Below, in pieces: positions 52,053-64,000 of a stretch of DNA of 64,000 nucleotides. Origin of the DNA: Otis tarda (taxonomy: Eukaryota > Chordata > Aves > Otidiformes > Otididae). The notes below the pieces were generated by a model. The model ran no database searches. It had not been told where the DNA came from and saw only the letters and a program-made list of their open reading frames with translations. The first letter of the stretch is position 1. Every line of letters begins with the position of its first letter. The translations under genes and the position numbers were made by a program. The stretch is from NCBI GenBank assembly GCA_026413225.1, contig CM048591.1, forward strand, positions 72,876,052 through 72,940,051, given 5' to 3'.

Positions 52053-52767
52053 TACCTGAACTTTATTTTACACTGAGGTGTTTAAAGTCCAACTACGTTC
52101 AACATATGGTTTGAATAAATGTTTAACTATAAGTCTATACATACACTTCATATGTTCTTTAAAGTCTTAAGTTGTATTCAGATGTGCTCACTGCAAAGCA
52201 TATTTTTAATCAATTTGTTAGGAGGGAGTCATATTCTGTGTTTGGGTCTTGTACTTGTTAGTCTTCAGATGACTATCAAAGCAAAACTCACCAAATGTCT
52301 TAAATTAAGTCCAGTATGTTAGCTCAGCTATTGGGTATTAATATTACATTGTTTTTTATTCTGTTGATCTCAAGATACTTTACTGAATCTGAGTGGAAAA
52401 CAAGAGTTTACGATGTCATATTTTAACTTAAAAAAAAAAAAACAAACATGCAGCTCCCAGTCACACTGAAATATTTCAGCCTTAATCTACTAAGGCATCA
52501 TAGCCTCTTCTATTGGCACACCATGGAATTCAGAAGGTACAATATACAGTGTGGTTCTAGCTTACTGAAGAAAAAAGCACCATGATCCACTACAGTCTTT
52601 AACTACACTAAGGCAAAACAAAAGCATATCCAAGTATAAGTGTTATAGCTTGATTTATTTTTTTTCAGTTAAATATTTAATCTTTCTGAGGAAAAGGAAC
52701 AAGAGTCAACTGCAAGTTTTCTTTCAAAATATGTTCGTCACAAAACTTTCTACCAGCCAAATATTTT
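52053..52767. other. Unique AT-rich DNA
   Basis: Nothing recognised. An A-run lies at 52430-52441. Confidence 0.65.
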
Positions 52768-52886
52768 TTTCTCCTTTCTCTATCTATCCCTCATTCCTCT
52801 CCCCCTCTCCTTCCCTCTCCCTCTCTCTCCCTCTTCCCTTCCTTTCTTCTTTCTTTCCTTCCTCCCTTCCTCCCTCTCTCTTTCCA
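52768..52886. repeat. CT-rich polypyrimidine tract (CCCT/TTCC)n
   Basis: About 120 nt of almost only C and T, moving from CTCTCCCCCTCTCC-type words to TTCC and TCCC words. It is the mirror image in base content of the purine tract at 36511-36697. Confidence 0.93.
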
Positions 52887-54809
52887 TTTTTGTAAAGATG
52901 ATGCTCCTCACAGGCTTCTGTCTGAATAGGAATGCTGCAGAGTGAAGTATCTCATTATCCACCCAGAAGGAATTCTGTTACCAGCAGTAGCACCAGCTTC
53001 TTCCTATCGACCTGCTTGCCAAGTTTCAGCTCCCCTGCAGTGACACTTTCGGCTCTGAATCTATGGTCAAGTAAAACAAATATAAACAAGAACAACAAAT
53101 TTTCTAAATCCAGACTACCCTGAAAAAAAATCAGTTGTGTGTTTTAAACTATTTTATGTATATTAATCTAACAAAAAAGCTTACTTCTTTTTACATGGTC
53201 TATGTTGAGTGCAGTCATTAGACACGCACCCGAAGTACAATTAAGGAATCATCTACTTTAGAACAACTAAGAGTACAAATACCTTATAAGCTGTTGTCAA
53301 CATAAAGTGCAGCTTCTCCAAAAGAGTATGGCAATTAAAGCATGTTCCACAGTAATTACACTTAAAAGCATCATTTCCAATTTAAATATAAAAGCATTTA
53401 CAGTACATTACAATCTTTAGAAAATTTATATCTGCCAAGATGCATTATTTTAAGTGCTGTGAACAATAGCATTAAGAACCTATTTATAAGTATTATGCAC
53501 GGAAGCTATCAAGGTCATAGAAATGGCTGGTTTACTACAGTTCTGGAAGGCTACTGCATCCCCGGAACAAGCACAAGAAACAGGAAATATTCCTCACAAC
53601 ACAGCATACAATTCATTCTCTTTTCTGATTACGTACCTTTGTTGACATGCTGAGGTCACTGGTATGACTTTGTTGAAGTCCATACGTATATATTACCTGT
53701 ATTTATTTTACATTTATATTTAAATGAATTATTAGTGATGATTAAATAATACTTTCACATTTATGGTTAACAAGACATTATTATAACTTATATCTTTATT
53801 ACTGCATATTATAGTCTGTATATGCTATATATATAATCTTAATAAGCCATATTAGTGTTACTGATATAATTTACACTGTTTATATTAGAAGACCACTGTA
53901 GGTTACAGACAATGCACTAAGACGTTGCAGCTCCTGATTCCCCTTCCCTGGAGAGCAGCAGCCCACTCCTGGCACTCCCTGACACACAGCCCCGCCATCA
54001 GCTGACCAGTCCATTTCTCCCCCTAGAAACCCAAATACCTGCCAAATTGTCACAAAAGGGGAAGGAATTTTCCACTGAGCTGTTGAATGTATGGCTACAC
54101 AAAGTGCATCATAGATTTCTGATGTTTTCCCTTTTTACTCAAATAGTGTCAGAAATATCACAAATCAGTCATATCAGGAGTGTAATTACCTCACTAACCC
54201 AACTAAGAAAAAAAGAAATGACAGGAAAATTCTCTGGAGCCTCCACTTGCTTACCAAGCTATAGCTCTGTGATGTGTGTAAAAAAACCACACTCACTGAA
54301 ATAAGCCATGGGGTTCATGATCAGTTTAAATAAAATAAACATCATTACATCAAATATCACTAATCACTGGTAAACAAAAAAAAAAGGTGAAATAGTAGGT
54401 CCTATAAAGTGTGATAGAAAAAGTTAGGTGTCAAAAGTTACTTCTGTTTTCATAACTATATTTCATATGAAATATTTCAAATAAATTTGAAACATTGTAC
54501 ATTGTCCTATTTTTACATGTATCTAAAGAAAAGATGTGCAAGATACTTTAATTGTTTGGGGTTGGTTTTAATTTTTTCCACAACTTATTAACACTTTTAA
54601 TAAAGACCAAGTATACAGGGTGCAGCACCACAATCAAAATGTGAAAGAACTGTGAACAGTAGCATCAGAAGTGGAATTAGAAGTATTCCCTGCATTTTCA
54701 CCTTCGACCTGCAAGAAACTTATTATGAACTGACAATCATGAATCATTTCTATCACAAAAGGTTTGCTTTAACTGATTACAAAAAAAAAAAAATCAGCCT
54801 AGCCTCGAG
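52887..54809. other. Unique AT-rich noncoding DNA
   Basis: No gene or recognised transposon. It is very AT-rich around 53690-53880 with TATA-type words, and A-runs lie at 54377-54386 and 54780-54793. A small GC-richer patch (53930-54010) carries no recognisable feature. Confidence 0.65.
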
Positions 54810-55655
54810 TCATAGAATCACAGAATCATAGAATAGTTAGGGTTGGAATAGAAGTAGGGACATCTCCAACCAGATCAGGTTGCTCAGAGCCCCGTCCAAC
54901 TTGGCCTTGAATGTTTCCAGGGATGGGGCATCCACCACCTCTCTGGGCAACCTGGGCCAGTGTTCCGTCTCCCTCACTGTAAAAAATTTCTTCCTTATAT
55001 TCAATCTGAATCTACCTCCTTCTAGTTTAAAACCATTGCCCCTTGTCCTATCACAACAGGCCCTGCTAAAAAGTTCCCTCCTGTCTTTCTTTCCTATAAG
55101 TCCCCTTTAGGTACTGGAAGGCCGCTATAAGGTCTCCCTGAAGCAGTCTCTTCTCCAGGCTGAACAGCCCCAGCTCTCCCAGCCTGTCCTCAGAGGAGAG
55201 GTGCTCCAGCCCTCTCGTCATCTTCATGGCCTCCTCTGGACGTGCTCCAATAGGTCAAGATCCTTCTTACGTTTGGGTCTCCAGAGCTGGATGCAGTACT
55301 CCATACAGGTGGGGTCTCATGAATGTGAAATAGAGGGGTAGAATCACCTCCCCTGACCTGCTGGCTATGCTCCTTTTGATGCAGCCCAGGATGCAGTTGG
55401 CTTTCTGGGCTGGAAGTGTACATTGTGGGCTCATGTTGAGCATCTGCTCCACCTCCTTATCCACTGCATGGTCTGTCCATCACATCCATGTCTCTCCAGT
55501 TTAGAGACAACGATGTTGTGCAGGACAGTATCAAATGTTTTGCACAAGTCCATGTAGATGACACCAGTTGCTTGTCCTTTATCCACCAATGATGTATCCC
55601 CACCATAGAAGGGCACCAAATTGGTCAGGCAGGATCTGCCCTTAGTGAAGCACTG
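54810..55655 (-). mobile_element. CR1 LINE with two internal deletions
   Basis: The tail begins TCATAGAATCACAGAATC at the left edge. The expected 3' UTR block around GGTCATCTAGTCCAACCCC is missing: the sequence jumps near 54850 from GGGTTGGAATAG to AGTAGGGACATCTCC. The 3' ORF2 part follows, up to about 55435 (ILGCIKRSIASRSGEVILPL on the minus strand). Near 55435-55470 it jumps to an upstream RT block ([48 protein letters not shown]). The sequence between the QTMQWIR block and the LNMS block, including the catalytic loop, is absent. The CR1 match ends near 55655. Confidence 0.9.
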
Positions 55656-58600
55656 TAGCCTGAATCCTTGTAACTTTAGGATAAAAAGGTAATCAAGTCT
55701 GTACATGTACAGCAATTAACACAGCAATCTACTGGAGGAGTTGGAAGTCCATTGCTGGTCAGTAGCACTTAGTTTTGCTCAGTGACATGACATCACGCCC
55801 CTGGAGCCTCCTCCTGCCTGTCACAGTCTGTTACTGCCAGTCTCAGGTGGTTGAAGAAAAACTTGTGTGAATTGATGATGTGCTCCAGCACAGAGGAAAG
55901 TTGTTCAGCCAGGAGCAGGACTGGTTGGCTGGGGAGGGAATGGAGGCAAGTTCTGTGGGGAGTGGTGGGTGCATTTGCCAGAGATCCTACCTGTGCCAAG
56001 CACCCACCTGGTGCCTGCTGGCAGCCACTGTGAGATCATAATTTCCTTCTACTTCCAAGTCCTTACTGCAGACAGATGGTCTGAACAGCAATTAGACAGG
56101 CAGCCTTAGCAGCACCAGCTACTCCTGGTGCCTTAGGTCTTCCTCCCTCTGAAGCAACAGCTGTTCTCTGCCTTGTAGCAAGCCACTCACCAAAGCTAAG
56201 GAGGGAAAAAAAAAACAAATAAAAACAATCAAATGAACAAAATAAAAGAGAAGAAGAAGAAGAAAAAACAAACCTGCATGAGTTTCTTCATATTATTCAG
56301 TTATAGCTGTCTGTTTGATATTGGTAGCCAAGTTTCACACTCTTCTGTTCCTCTGCAGAAGTTGTTCTGGTCCATGGCACTCCAGGGGCTTTACACAGAG
56401 CAGGATGATGACTGGCTGAGATTATGCCAGAGCGTTCCTCTAACTCAAAGCTAGTTAATGAGAGCAAGCAATATGAAGATCCAGTGCGACTAAAATCCTA
56501 TAAAAAGACTACTAGCCATCCGTAGCTTTCATAAATTTTTGTTTACCATTATGCTCAGTATTTCTGAGGCTGAGGAGCAGTGGCTTTTACTCAAGATAAG
56601 GAACATGAAAAAACAGTAGGATAATGAGCTGCATGTATATTTTGTGTTAGTTCATTCTTGCTCAGGTTGCACTAACACATCTTACAGGGCAGTAGTTCTC
56701 TTATTTAGCATGTGGTGAATTGGAGTTACATCCAATACATTTTTACACTAAAGAGATCTTGGATACAAACACATACGAACATTTCCCCCTTCATAGACAA
56801 ATGTACAGGGAACTCCCTGCCAGTGTATTAGAAAAAGAGTTGCTGAAACCACTGTTAGTATCAGGATACTAGAAAAAAAGGCTAAAACCAACCAAACAAG
56901 AAGTCTTCATTGTTTGGAAAAGTTTTCAAGATTAAAGTTAAGAACTTTACAGATAGGGAGAATTGATTCTGCTCTGACTTCTATGACCTCCTTTGAGGAT
57001 ATTGATATTAAAATCAAGTGAATTAAGCAAATCACTCCATCTCTGACGTTTTCTTGATGTTCTAGTTTCTTTGCATTTGGAGCAAGCACTAACTGAGAAT
57101 ACAGGTGTGCAGAGCATCTGACATGATGACTCAGCTTTGACCCCTGTGTCCTGGCAGCAGCTACCTCAGCACCCACCCGGGAGCATGCACCAAACTTGGC
57201 AGCCTTGGCGCAGAGTTACAGGCCATTAGCCCTCATCCTTCTGCTATGGACTTTTTGCTACTGTCTGTATGTTGGCTGCATCCAAATGCTCTTGGGAAGA
57301 TCAGGTACCTTATGTTCCTTTTACCATCAGCAAGAGACAGTCAAAGTAAAAGGGAAGAGAAAGGCACCAAGTCTACAAGCTTTTGAGTGAGGTTTAACTG
57401 ACTTGCCAAAGATTCCTTACAGTCTGGCTAGGTACACAACAATGAATGACTTGAGCTTTGAGGAAAAGTTAGTTCTGGGTTTTGAGCAAAATACAAGATA
57501 TCAACACCATGTTGGTCGTCAGAGTGTGACAACACCATCTATCTAACCAATGTAGTATTTGTTCTTCAGCCCTCAACCACAGTTATTTTTTGTAATTACA
57601 GTTGTTTCTAGTCATGTGTGAGTTTATTTTGATCCAAACCCTTACTTTGTGTTGTAACTACTCATGCTACTTCATATTCAGTACATTTACCTTTGTTTCA
57701 TGAGGTACTAAAGTTTTGCCAGACAGCTGGGAAAAGCTGGAAAATCTGTTAGCAAAATGTGAAATGGGGAGGTATGGTAGTTAGATTACATTTCTTCTGT
57801 CTACACTGCCTCTCCAGAGACCACAGGGGAGGATCTTTTAGGAATTTCTCTGACATCTGGGGAATCCTGCTGGTGAGCAAGTAACAGTGCACATAGAGAC
57901 ACATTGGTCTAGAAACATGTCACCGAAAAAAAGTCTTGCTAGTTACACTAAACAAAATTCCATAAGACAGCATTGTACAAAGCCTCTGAGTTGTTTCAGC
58001 TGCACTGTAGACTGATGTTTCTATCCAGAGTTAAAGGACAGACTTATACATGCACAGGTGTGCTGCTCAATTGTTGAGGCTACCTTAAAAAAGTACATTT
58101 TCAACACTTAATTCTTAGCTTAGCACAGCATCCACTGCTCTCTCAAATTCTCTCATCCATTGTAAACACTTAACCAAATCATCCTCAGATGTTTGTGAAG
58201 ATGTTGCTGGTGATGAGGTTATAGATGTTATAATTTCCCAAGTATAAGCATCTCAATCTACATCACGTATGGTGTGTACAAGAGCTGAAATGAGACAAAA
58301 AGCAAAGACCTAGTCTATATGTCTTCCCATAAATGTCAAAGTCAAGATCCTGTCTGCCTGAATTTTGCAGCCTAGCCCTCTCTCTCTAGTGAGCAGTTAT
58401 CAGGACAGCTGAATCTGCAAAACTATATGTTAGAAACATCAGCTTCTGTGTACAGCACTGAATTCAAATCCATGCCTTTTTTAAGTATATAGGGTTTGAA
58501 ACTTATCCAAGTCTCAGAAGCACAAACCTTATCTTCTCAATATGTTTTTCTCATAGAGGAAAGTCACTCTGTTGTAGAATATTTTAACTCTAGGAACTGA

Positions 58601-61600
58601 AAAGAGACAGGAGCAAGTCGTGGGAGTGTCCTGTTTAATAAGAAAAAAAAAATGCATAAGGGAGTTAATAACTTCAGGTGGTAAATACTTTTCCCATCTC
58701 AAAATAAAGTCAAAACAAATTGAACTGTTAATTGAAACACTTCTCTGAGTCAGTGCTTTACAATGTAGTTTAATTAACATGTTCCTCCTTTTCTGCTACT
58801 GTTTGGGCTGATATGTATATTTACAGTGCATGCCACAGACGGATTTCTCTGATCTGCCCTATACTAGCATGACTGCTTGCAAATCTACATTTCAGACACT
58901 TTTCCAGGTTAGTAATTAACTCAGTCAAGAAAAGAGCTGTGAAGCTCCAGGACTCACTGAAGTAGAATTCACTACATGACTCTCAAGGTGCAGTTATTTT
59001 CAACTAGAAAAGTGTGTACTCCAGAGCTTAGACTGAGGACGTAGTGCTGAGAGAGTGCTGCACAGAAGCAACAAAGCAGATGTGTTTCAAAACATGAAGA
59101 AAATACAAGCCTTCTGTCAAATATCCATAGTCTGATTCACGTGCACAGCCCATTTATCCCGGCTGATTTTGTTAGGCTGCTGCTTTTTCATTTCATAGCT
59201 CAGCATGTCATTAAAAAACCACTCTCTTTTTTCCAGCTATAACAGATATATCCAGAAAGTGTTGTTACTACTCTCTATTCTTATTACTTTCTACTTGGGA
59301 GGTGTAACTGAACAGCAAATATGAGAAAACAGATCGTTGTGCAGGCAATCTATATACTACAATGGGACAGACAGAATCATTGACTGATTAAGATAGGAAG
59401 TCAGGTAGGTGCTAAAATGATGGAGAAGCACAGACCCAGACTGATCTGTGCAGAACAGGCCCTGGTGTCTCATTCACTGAGCACCACTTCTGCCAGCAAA
59501 CCATCACTGTGTTTTGTTGAAGAACACTTGACTCACAGTCCTCAAATGCAGGGACTTTCCTCTCCCTCCAAAACAAGGCATTCATGCATTTTCTGTGTTG
59601 ACAAACTGGTGTGAATTCCCACACTGATCCTTAAGATGTCAATTGACTGTGGCATCTGAAGCAAAAAAGTAACTGGTTATTCTAGGGAGGGCTTCATTTC
59701 TCACCGTCTTGATCTATCTGTACTTCTGTTTCCACGAACAATGGATTTATCCACAGCAATTTCAAATCCCACTAAGCCCTAAGATTAGTTTTCTGTATGA
59801 CACTGTATGACTGTATGATCATTGTTACTTTCTAAAAAAAAAAAAAAAAAGGAGGGAGGGGAAAGAAACAAAAGGCTTAAGGACACTGTAGAAATTGCTA
59901 CATTTCCCCAAGCTTATCCCCATCAATACTGTAGTAGGATCAACAGGATTTGCAGAATTATTATAATAATATTCACTGAGAACAAAGCAATATAATACCA
60001 CGACTGTCTTTGTCAGGAATATATCAGGAAACTCAGGACTCCAAAGAAAATACAGGCTTGAAAGGCTGTGTGTTTGAAGTTTTATGAACAGTTTTCTTAT
60101 CTATTCCTTCCTCTTATTGTGCAGAGACATGGTGGAAGCAAAGACAGTTAAAGTAATCTATGTATCCATCTTCCTGGTATAAGACAGGAAAAATCTGTTC
60201 CCAGAGCTTTTCAGAGGGCTGGTGGAATAGGTCACAGCCAAACAAGGGGTCTGAGAATGTGCTGCTGTCCTGTGGAGACTGACTTCCAACTTCTCTGACT
60301 ACTTTAGCCTCTAAACACCTTATTCTCTGTTCCCAGGTTTCCTCATACTACCAAAAATGTTTTTATACTACATTAAAATAACTGTCAAGTCACTTCACTC
60401 TGCTGAAATGAGGTAAGCTGACTCAAATAGGATCTAAGACACACAGACACACTGACCAAAGAAGAGACCGGTTCCTTTGGCTTCTTTCGATGCAGTAATT
60501 TCTGTGATATTTCAACAGATTAAACCAATTGCATATTTTACTTCAAGTGAGATTGTACTTTAAATAGTCATGATTGGTGCCCTCTTTAAGCTGACCCATA
60601 AACTCTGTGAACGTATTTCTACTAGTAATGAATACCCTCAACAACCTTATGACCCTTGGTCACATGTTCAAAATGCATTATCCTGTTACTAAGAGGAAGT
60701 GTTGGAAGCTCATTGTTCATTATAATTAAAATGTAGATTTATTTCCCAAAGATTGTGTAGGTCTTTTTCAGATACACATCTGTGTGTTGCTAATGAGTGC
60801 TTAACACAAACACACAAATCTCCAAGGGCTGTTGGCCTAAACCAAGTAGGGAGGTTTTCACACATCAGTCTACTGCCAGTCAGGTAGTGCTGACTGGCTG
60901 ATGGTGTTTTGTACAATAATTATCACCACAGTTGTGGAAATCTTGCCTCGAGAGATTTGTAATTAAGTGAACAATTACAGTGTCCGTTAGTGCACAAAAA
61001 AAAAAAGTTGTTTCTTGACAAATACCATTGGGCTCTCTATATGTAATATGTATTTCTCAAGGTGATGAAAATATAGAATTGATGTGTGCGTTAAAAACGG
61101 GTGGTTTTTTTCAGTTCAATTTTACTACGATTAGTTAGGACCATTTTAAATGTTAACCTCCTTGGGAACAAAAATAATGAGCTGGCAGGGGAGTACTGGT
61201 CCTCTCTTCCCTTGGCTCTCATATACTAATGTAATAGACAGCTTTACAGGTTTTTTGCACATGTGAAAATGAACAGATGAAAGGCAAAGAAAGGGAAGAA
61301 CTAAGCTCTTTTACTTATGTACAAATGCCTGTAAGTAAAGTAATGAGTTAAAACTGTACTGTAGATAGTAGAGCTAACACAATAAGGTATTATCATTGTC
61401 TTCCAGAAACAAGCTTTTGATATTAACCTATATTCTATAACCATATAGCACACTCACTATTTAAAGTATTTAAGTCTTTGGTAGAAATGTATTGAGCTGG
61501 AAAGCAGTATATACCATACGTGTGTGCTTTGAGGATAGATGGATATTTGTTTGACATTAGATCCTCACATAATTGCCCGTATATTTGCTTGTATGGTCAT

Positions 61601-63439
61601 GCTGCCCCAAGTTGTTTTAGGCAGGACAAATCCAAATACTCTCATATGATATGTCACTGAAAGTGAGAAGTTCTGAGGCTTGGAACAGTTGTTAATTCCT
61701 CTGGATTTTTGTTCCACAGTTTTTTACAGCTGCCTCAGAGAAAACTTCATGTTGGGTTTCCATCCGTCTTTGCTCCTGAAGAGATGAGCTGTAAATCCTG
61801 TGTTTGTTTTACACTGCCAGACTAATTTTTGGATGTAGTAGGACCACATCACTGGAAGCTTTGAAGAAAGGAATTAAGACCTGGAAGTTGACTAAGTAAT
61901 CTAGGGGAAGTATGATGACAGTAGATAATGAGTCTAGCAGGCTTGTAATTTTCTGTTGCTGGAAACACATGCAGTACCATTCCATATGAGCTAGTTTCCC
62001 AGGACCTGGTGGATTTCTTCTACAGACACAGTCCGCTACTATTATCAGAGCAACTGTGACAAACACATGTACAACTCAGGAGAAAACATCGTCCACAAAT
62101 ACAGGACAATTTCCACACCAGCCAGAGGTGGTGGATAATATTCCACATAGTATGTGCAGTATCTTAGATAAGCAAGTATACCAGAGGAAATCAACTGACA
62201 TTTTATGTGCCTATATATGTTTGTTTATTTATTTATGTTTATTTTTATATAAGCTTATTTATTTGTCTACATTCAAGTCTTCAGATCAGGTTTTCTCTGC
62301 CTATGAATGCAACACCTGTCAAAACATTTTGGAATCAAGGCAAGCATTCAGCCCAGCTCCACGTTGTTTTCATTTATACCCTAGGCAGAGATTTCTTTAG
62401 TGTGGACTCATTCCCATTAACTCTGAAACGAACAACAACTCTTCCACTACAGCAAATGTGAGCAGAACTGCATTTGTTATAAATGACTGAGGTTTCTTCA
62501 GAGTCACAGTTGATGTATGTGACAGCTTTAAGATTAAAGCATGCCAGATTCATTAAAAATCTGCTTGAACAATTTTGCATATTTTACACAGCAAGACTAG
62601 GCAGAACCTCATTCTCATCTTCATGACTCATCAATCTTTGTCCACAAAGCATATGTAAATATTTTTCACATATAGATGCCTAAGAAGGTGCAACTCCAGT
62701 TAGATCTTACAGAAAAGATCAGGTATTTCCTCTGTCCTGACGTGACTTTATTTCCAGAAGGAAAGCAGCAACAAAACGGTGGTAAATGTGCATAAACCAA
62801 TGTGCATAAACAGTTGCAACTAAATGCTGAGTTGTGATGTTTTAGGGGGAAAATTCCAGTTTTCACCCTGGGTCTAGTTCTACTCACTCTGACATTGATA
62901 ACAAACCAGCAAAAATTGGACTGATGATGAATGCTTCTAAAAAGAATTTGTTCAACAAACCACTTTAACGTTACAATTTCACTTTCTTATTGATACGAAT
63001 TCTGCACCGGAAGGATCAAGTGATCTTGAACACAAAAATCACATAGATTTATGACTTGAATGAAGTCAATCATATATTTATGGGCAGCAGAAGGCCACCA
63101 CCCCCTTTTCACCAACAATAAAAGGATTTATCTGAGTAAACAGGGAAAGTAGCAATCTATATTCTTTCTGATTTCCTGGGAAAAAATTGTTTCTCTCCAA
63201 AACCATGTATTTGTTAATGTGTTGAAAAGAAAAACACAATGTTGTTTTCTTTTTATGGTATATATATATTTGTATTCCAGCAGGAAAATCTAAACTGTGA
63301 TTAATTCAACAGGGTGTATGTACTAAACATGTCACTGTCTGTGCAGAGAGAAAGTAAATAAAACAAATAGCCATTTCCAAATAAATGCACAAGTACAAAG
63401 GCTGTGGATGGCAGACTGATACATGAGACTTCACACACC
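55656..63439. other. Unique noncoding DNA, AT-rich with a mildly GC-rich start
   Basis: The first ~500 bp (to about 56190) is richer in G and C but shows no recognisable gene or repeat. The rest is AT-rich with short frames. Low-complexity patches lie at 56202-56270 (A-rich, (AAG)n), 59834-59850 (A17), 60997-61007 (A-run), 62212-62274 ((TTTA)n-like) and 63255-63268 ((TA)n). Confidence 0.6.
62212..62274. repeat. (TTTA)n-like low-complexity tract
   Basis: Repeated TTTAT and GTTTATTT words with interruptions. An imperfect AT-rich simple repeat. Confidence 0.7.
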
Positions 63440-63860
63440 GGCATGAAAATAAATTCCATCTGTGTACATTGCTACCGCTTACCCCACAGCTGCCAATGTC
63501 CTGGATGTGGTGGGGAGTCCAGCGTTTCTGGACGTCTGTCTCCATCCCCTGAGGTCTCCTCCAGCACCCAGGATTCTGGAGCACGCGGCTGCCCTGGGGC
63601 GCTGGGGACATGGCTGCGTCACTGGACCACAGTCTGTGCCTGTCTTCTGGCTGGGGACAGGGTGCCCGCAGAAGTCTTAAGCACTTTTAATTCACCTGCG
63701 TTTTTGAGACGGCTGTTTACCTTCGTTTCAGGTTAATCCTCAGAGAGTGGCCTCTGCCAGCACTGGCGCTGGGCTAGGAGTTGGGCGCCCAGCTGTATAA
63801 CCCAGTTCCCGCTCAGACAGCTGGCTCCTCCTGGGGCAGGGAAGGGCTAGTTTTGTTCAC
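63440..63860. other. GC-rich island with scattered CpGs near the window edge
   Basis: Composition is clearly more GC-rich than the flanks, with CpGs in words such as CAGCGTTTCTGGACGTCTG, GCACGCGGCTG, GGGGCGCTGGGG and GAGACGGC. A TATAA-like word (CTGTATAACCC) lies near 63790-63800. Frames are open on both strands (110 codons on +, 101 on -). It could be a weak CpG island or promoter, an exon-containing region, or an unfamiliar LTR. No TG...CA boundary pair was found. Confidence 0.4.
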
Positions 63861-64000
63861 AAAATTATAGACCTGAAAACTCAGTGAAAACTGAGAACTA
63901 GAAGAGAAATAGTAGTCAACTGCAATAACAACATCTTCTAAACCAGACCAGGACTTACAGACAGACAAAACTCTTCGGGTTTTCTGTTGTGTTATATCTT
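63861..64000. other. AT-rich edge sequence
   Basis: Short stretch to the window end. Nothing recognised. Confidence 0.6.

Noticed and set aside
57196..57390. Hydrophobic frame followed by a possible donor CAG|GTACC
   Set aside because: It has no ATG start (begins at TTG), no acceptor was found, and the donor is only moderate.
58440..58480. TTCAAATCC word resembling a tRNA B box
   Set aside because: No matching A box, cloverleaf or terminator nearby.

Overview
The window looks like 64 kb of nuclear DNA from a bird. Several CR1 LINE (chicken repeat 1) fragments end in the diagnostic (AATCATAG)n-type 3' tail and encode the CR1 reverse-transcriptase C-terminus. There is also one solo LTR of an avian endogenous retrovirus. 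The abundance of CR1 and the LTR type fit a neoavian bird, but the species cannot be read from the sequence. Most of the window is AT-rich unique DNA with homopolymer runs and short open frames dense with stops. I see no convincing complete protein-coding gene, no rRNA or tRNA, no CRISPR array and no bacterial-style operon. It is either intergenic or deep intronic; the sequence does not say which.

Layout. 1-6167: unique AT-rich DNA. 6168-6863: solo LTR with TG...CA ends, TATA box, poly(A) hexamer and a perfect 5-bp target-site duplication (ATCAT). 6864-15854: unique DNA with a few open frames that happen to be bounded by splice-like signals (8483-8737 and 11791-12015 on +, 9754-9974 on -). 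15855-16310: CR1 3' end (-). 19920-21665: old, decayed CR1 ORF2 plus 3' end (+). 22923-23613: the best-preserved CR1 (-), with unusual tandem duplications at its 5' junction. 23780-23806: (AT)n. 24063-24130: remnant of an old CR1 tail (+). 25054-25149: polypyrimidine tract. 36511-36697: long (GAAA)n/(GGAA)n array. 38520-39010, 42785-43660 and 63440-63860: GC-rich islands of unknown origin. 45097-45275: small open frame with a signal-peptide-like start, bounded by good splice signals. 47392-48290: CR1 (-). 51852-52052: CR1 tail (+). 52768-52886: CT-rich tract. 54810-55655: CR1 (-) with two internal deletions.

The recognised elements are independent transposon insertions, not a cooperating gene set. 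The best candidate for something undescribed is at 45097-45275: a possible signal-peptide exon or a 53-residue cysteine-containing secreted peptide. It is flagged with a clear warning that pyrimidine-rich DNA makes hydrophobic peptides by chance.
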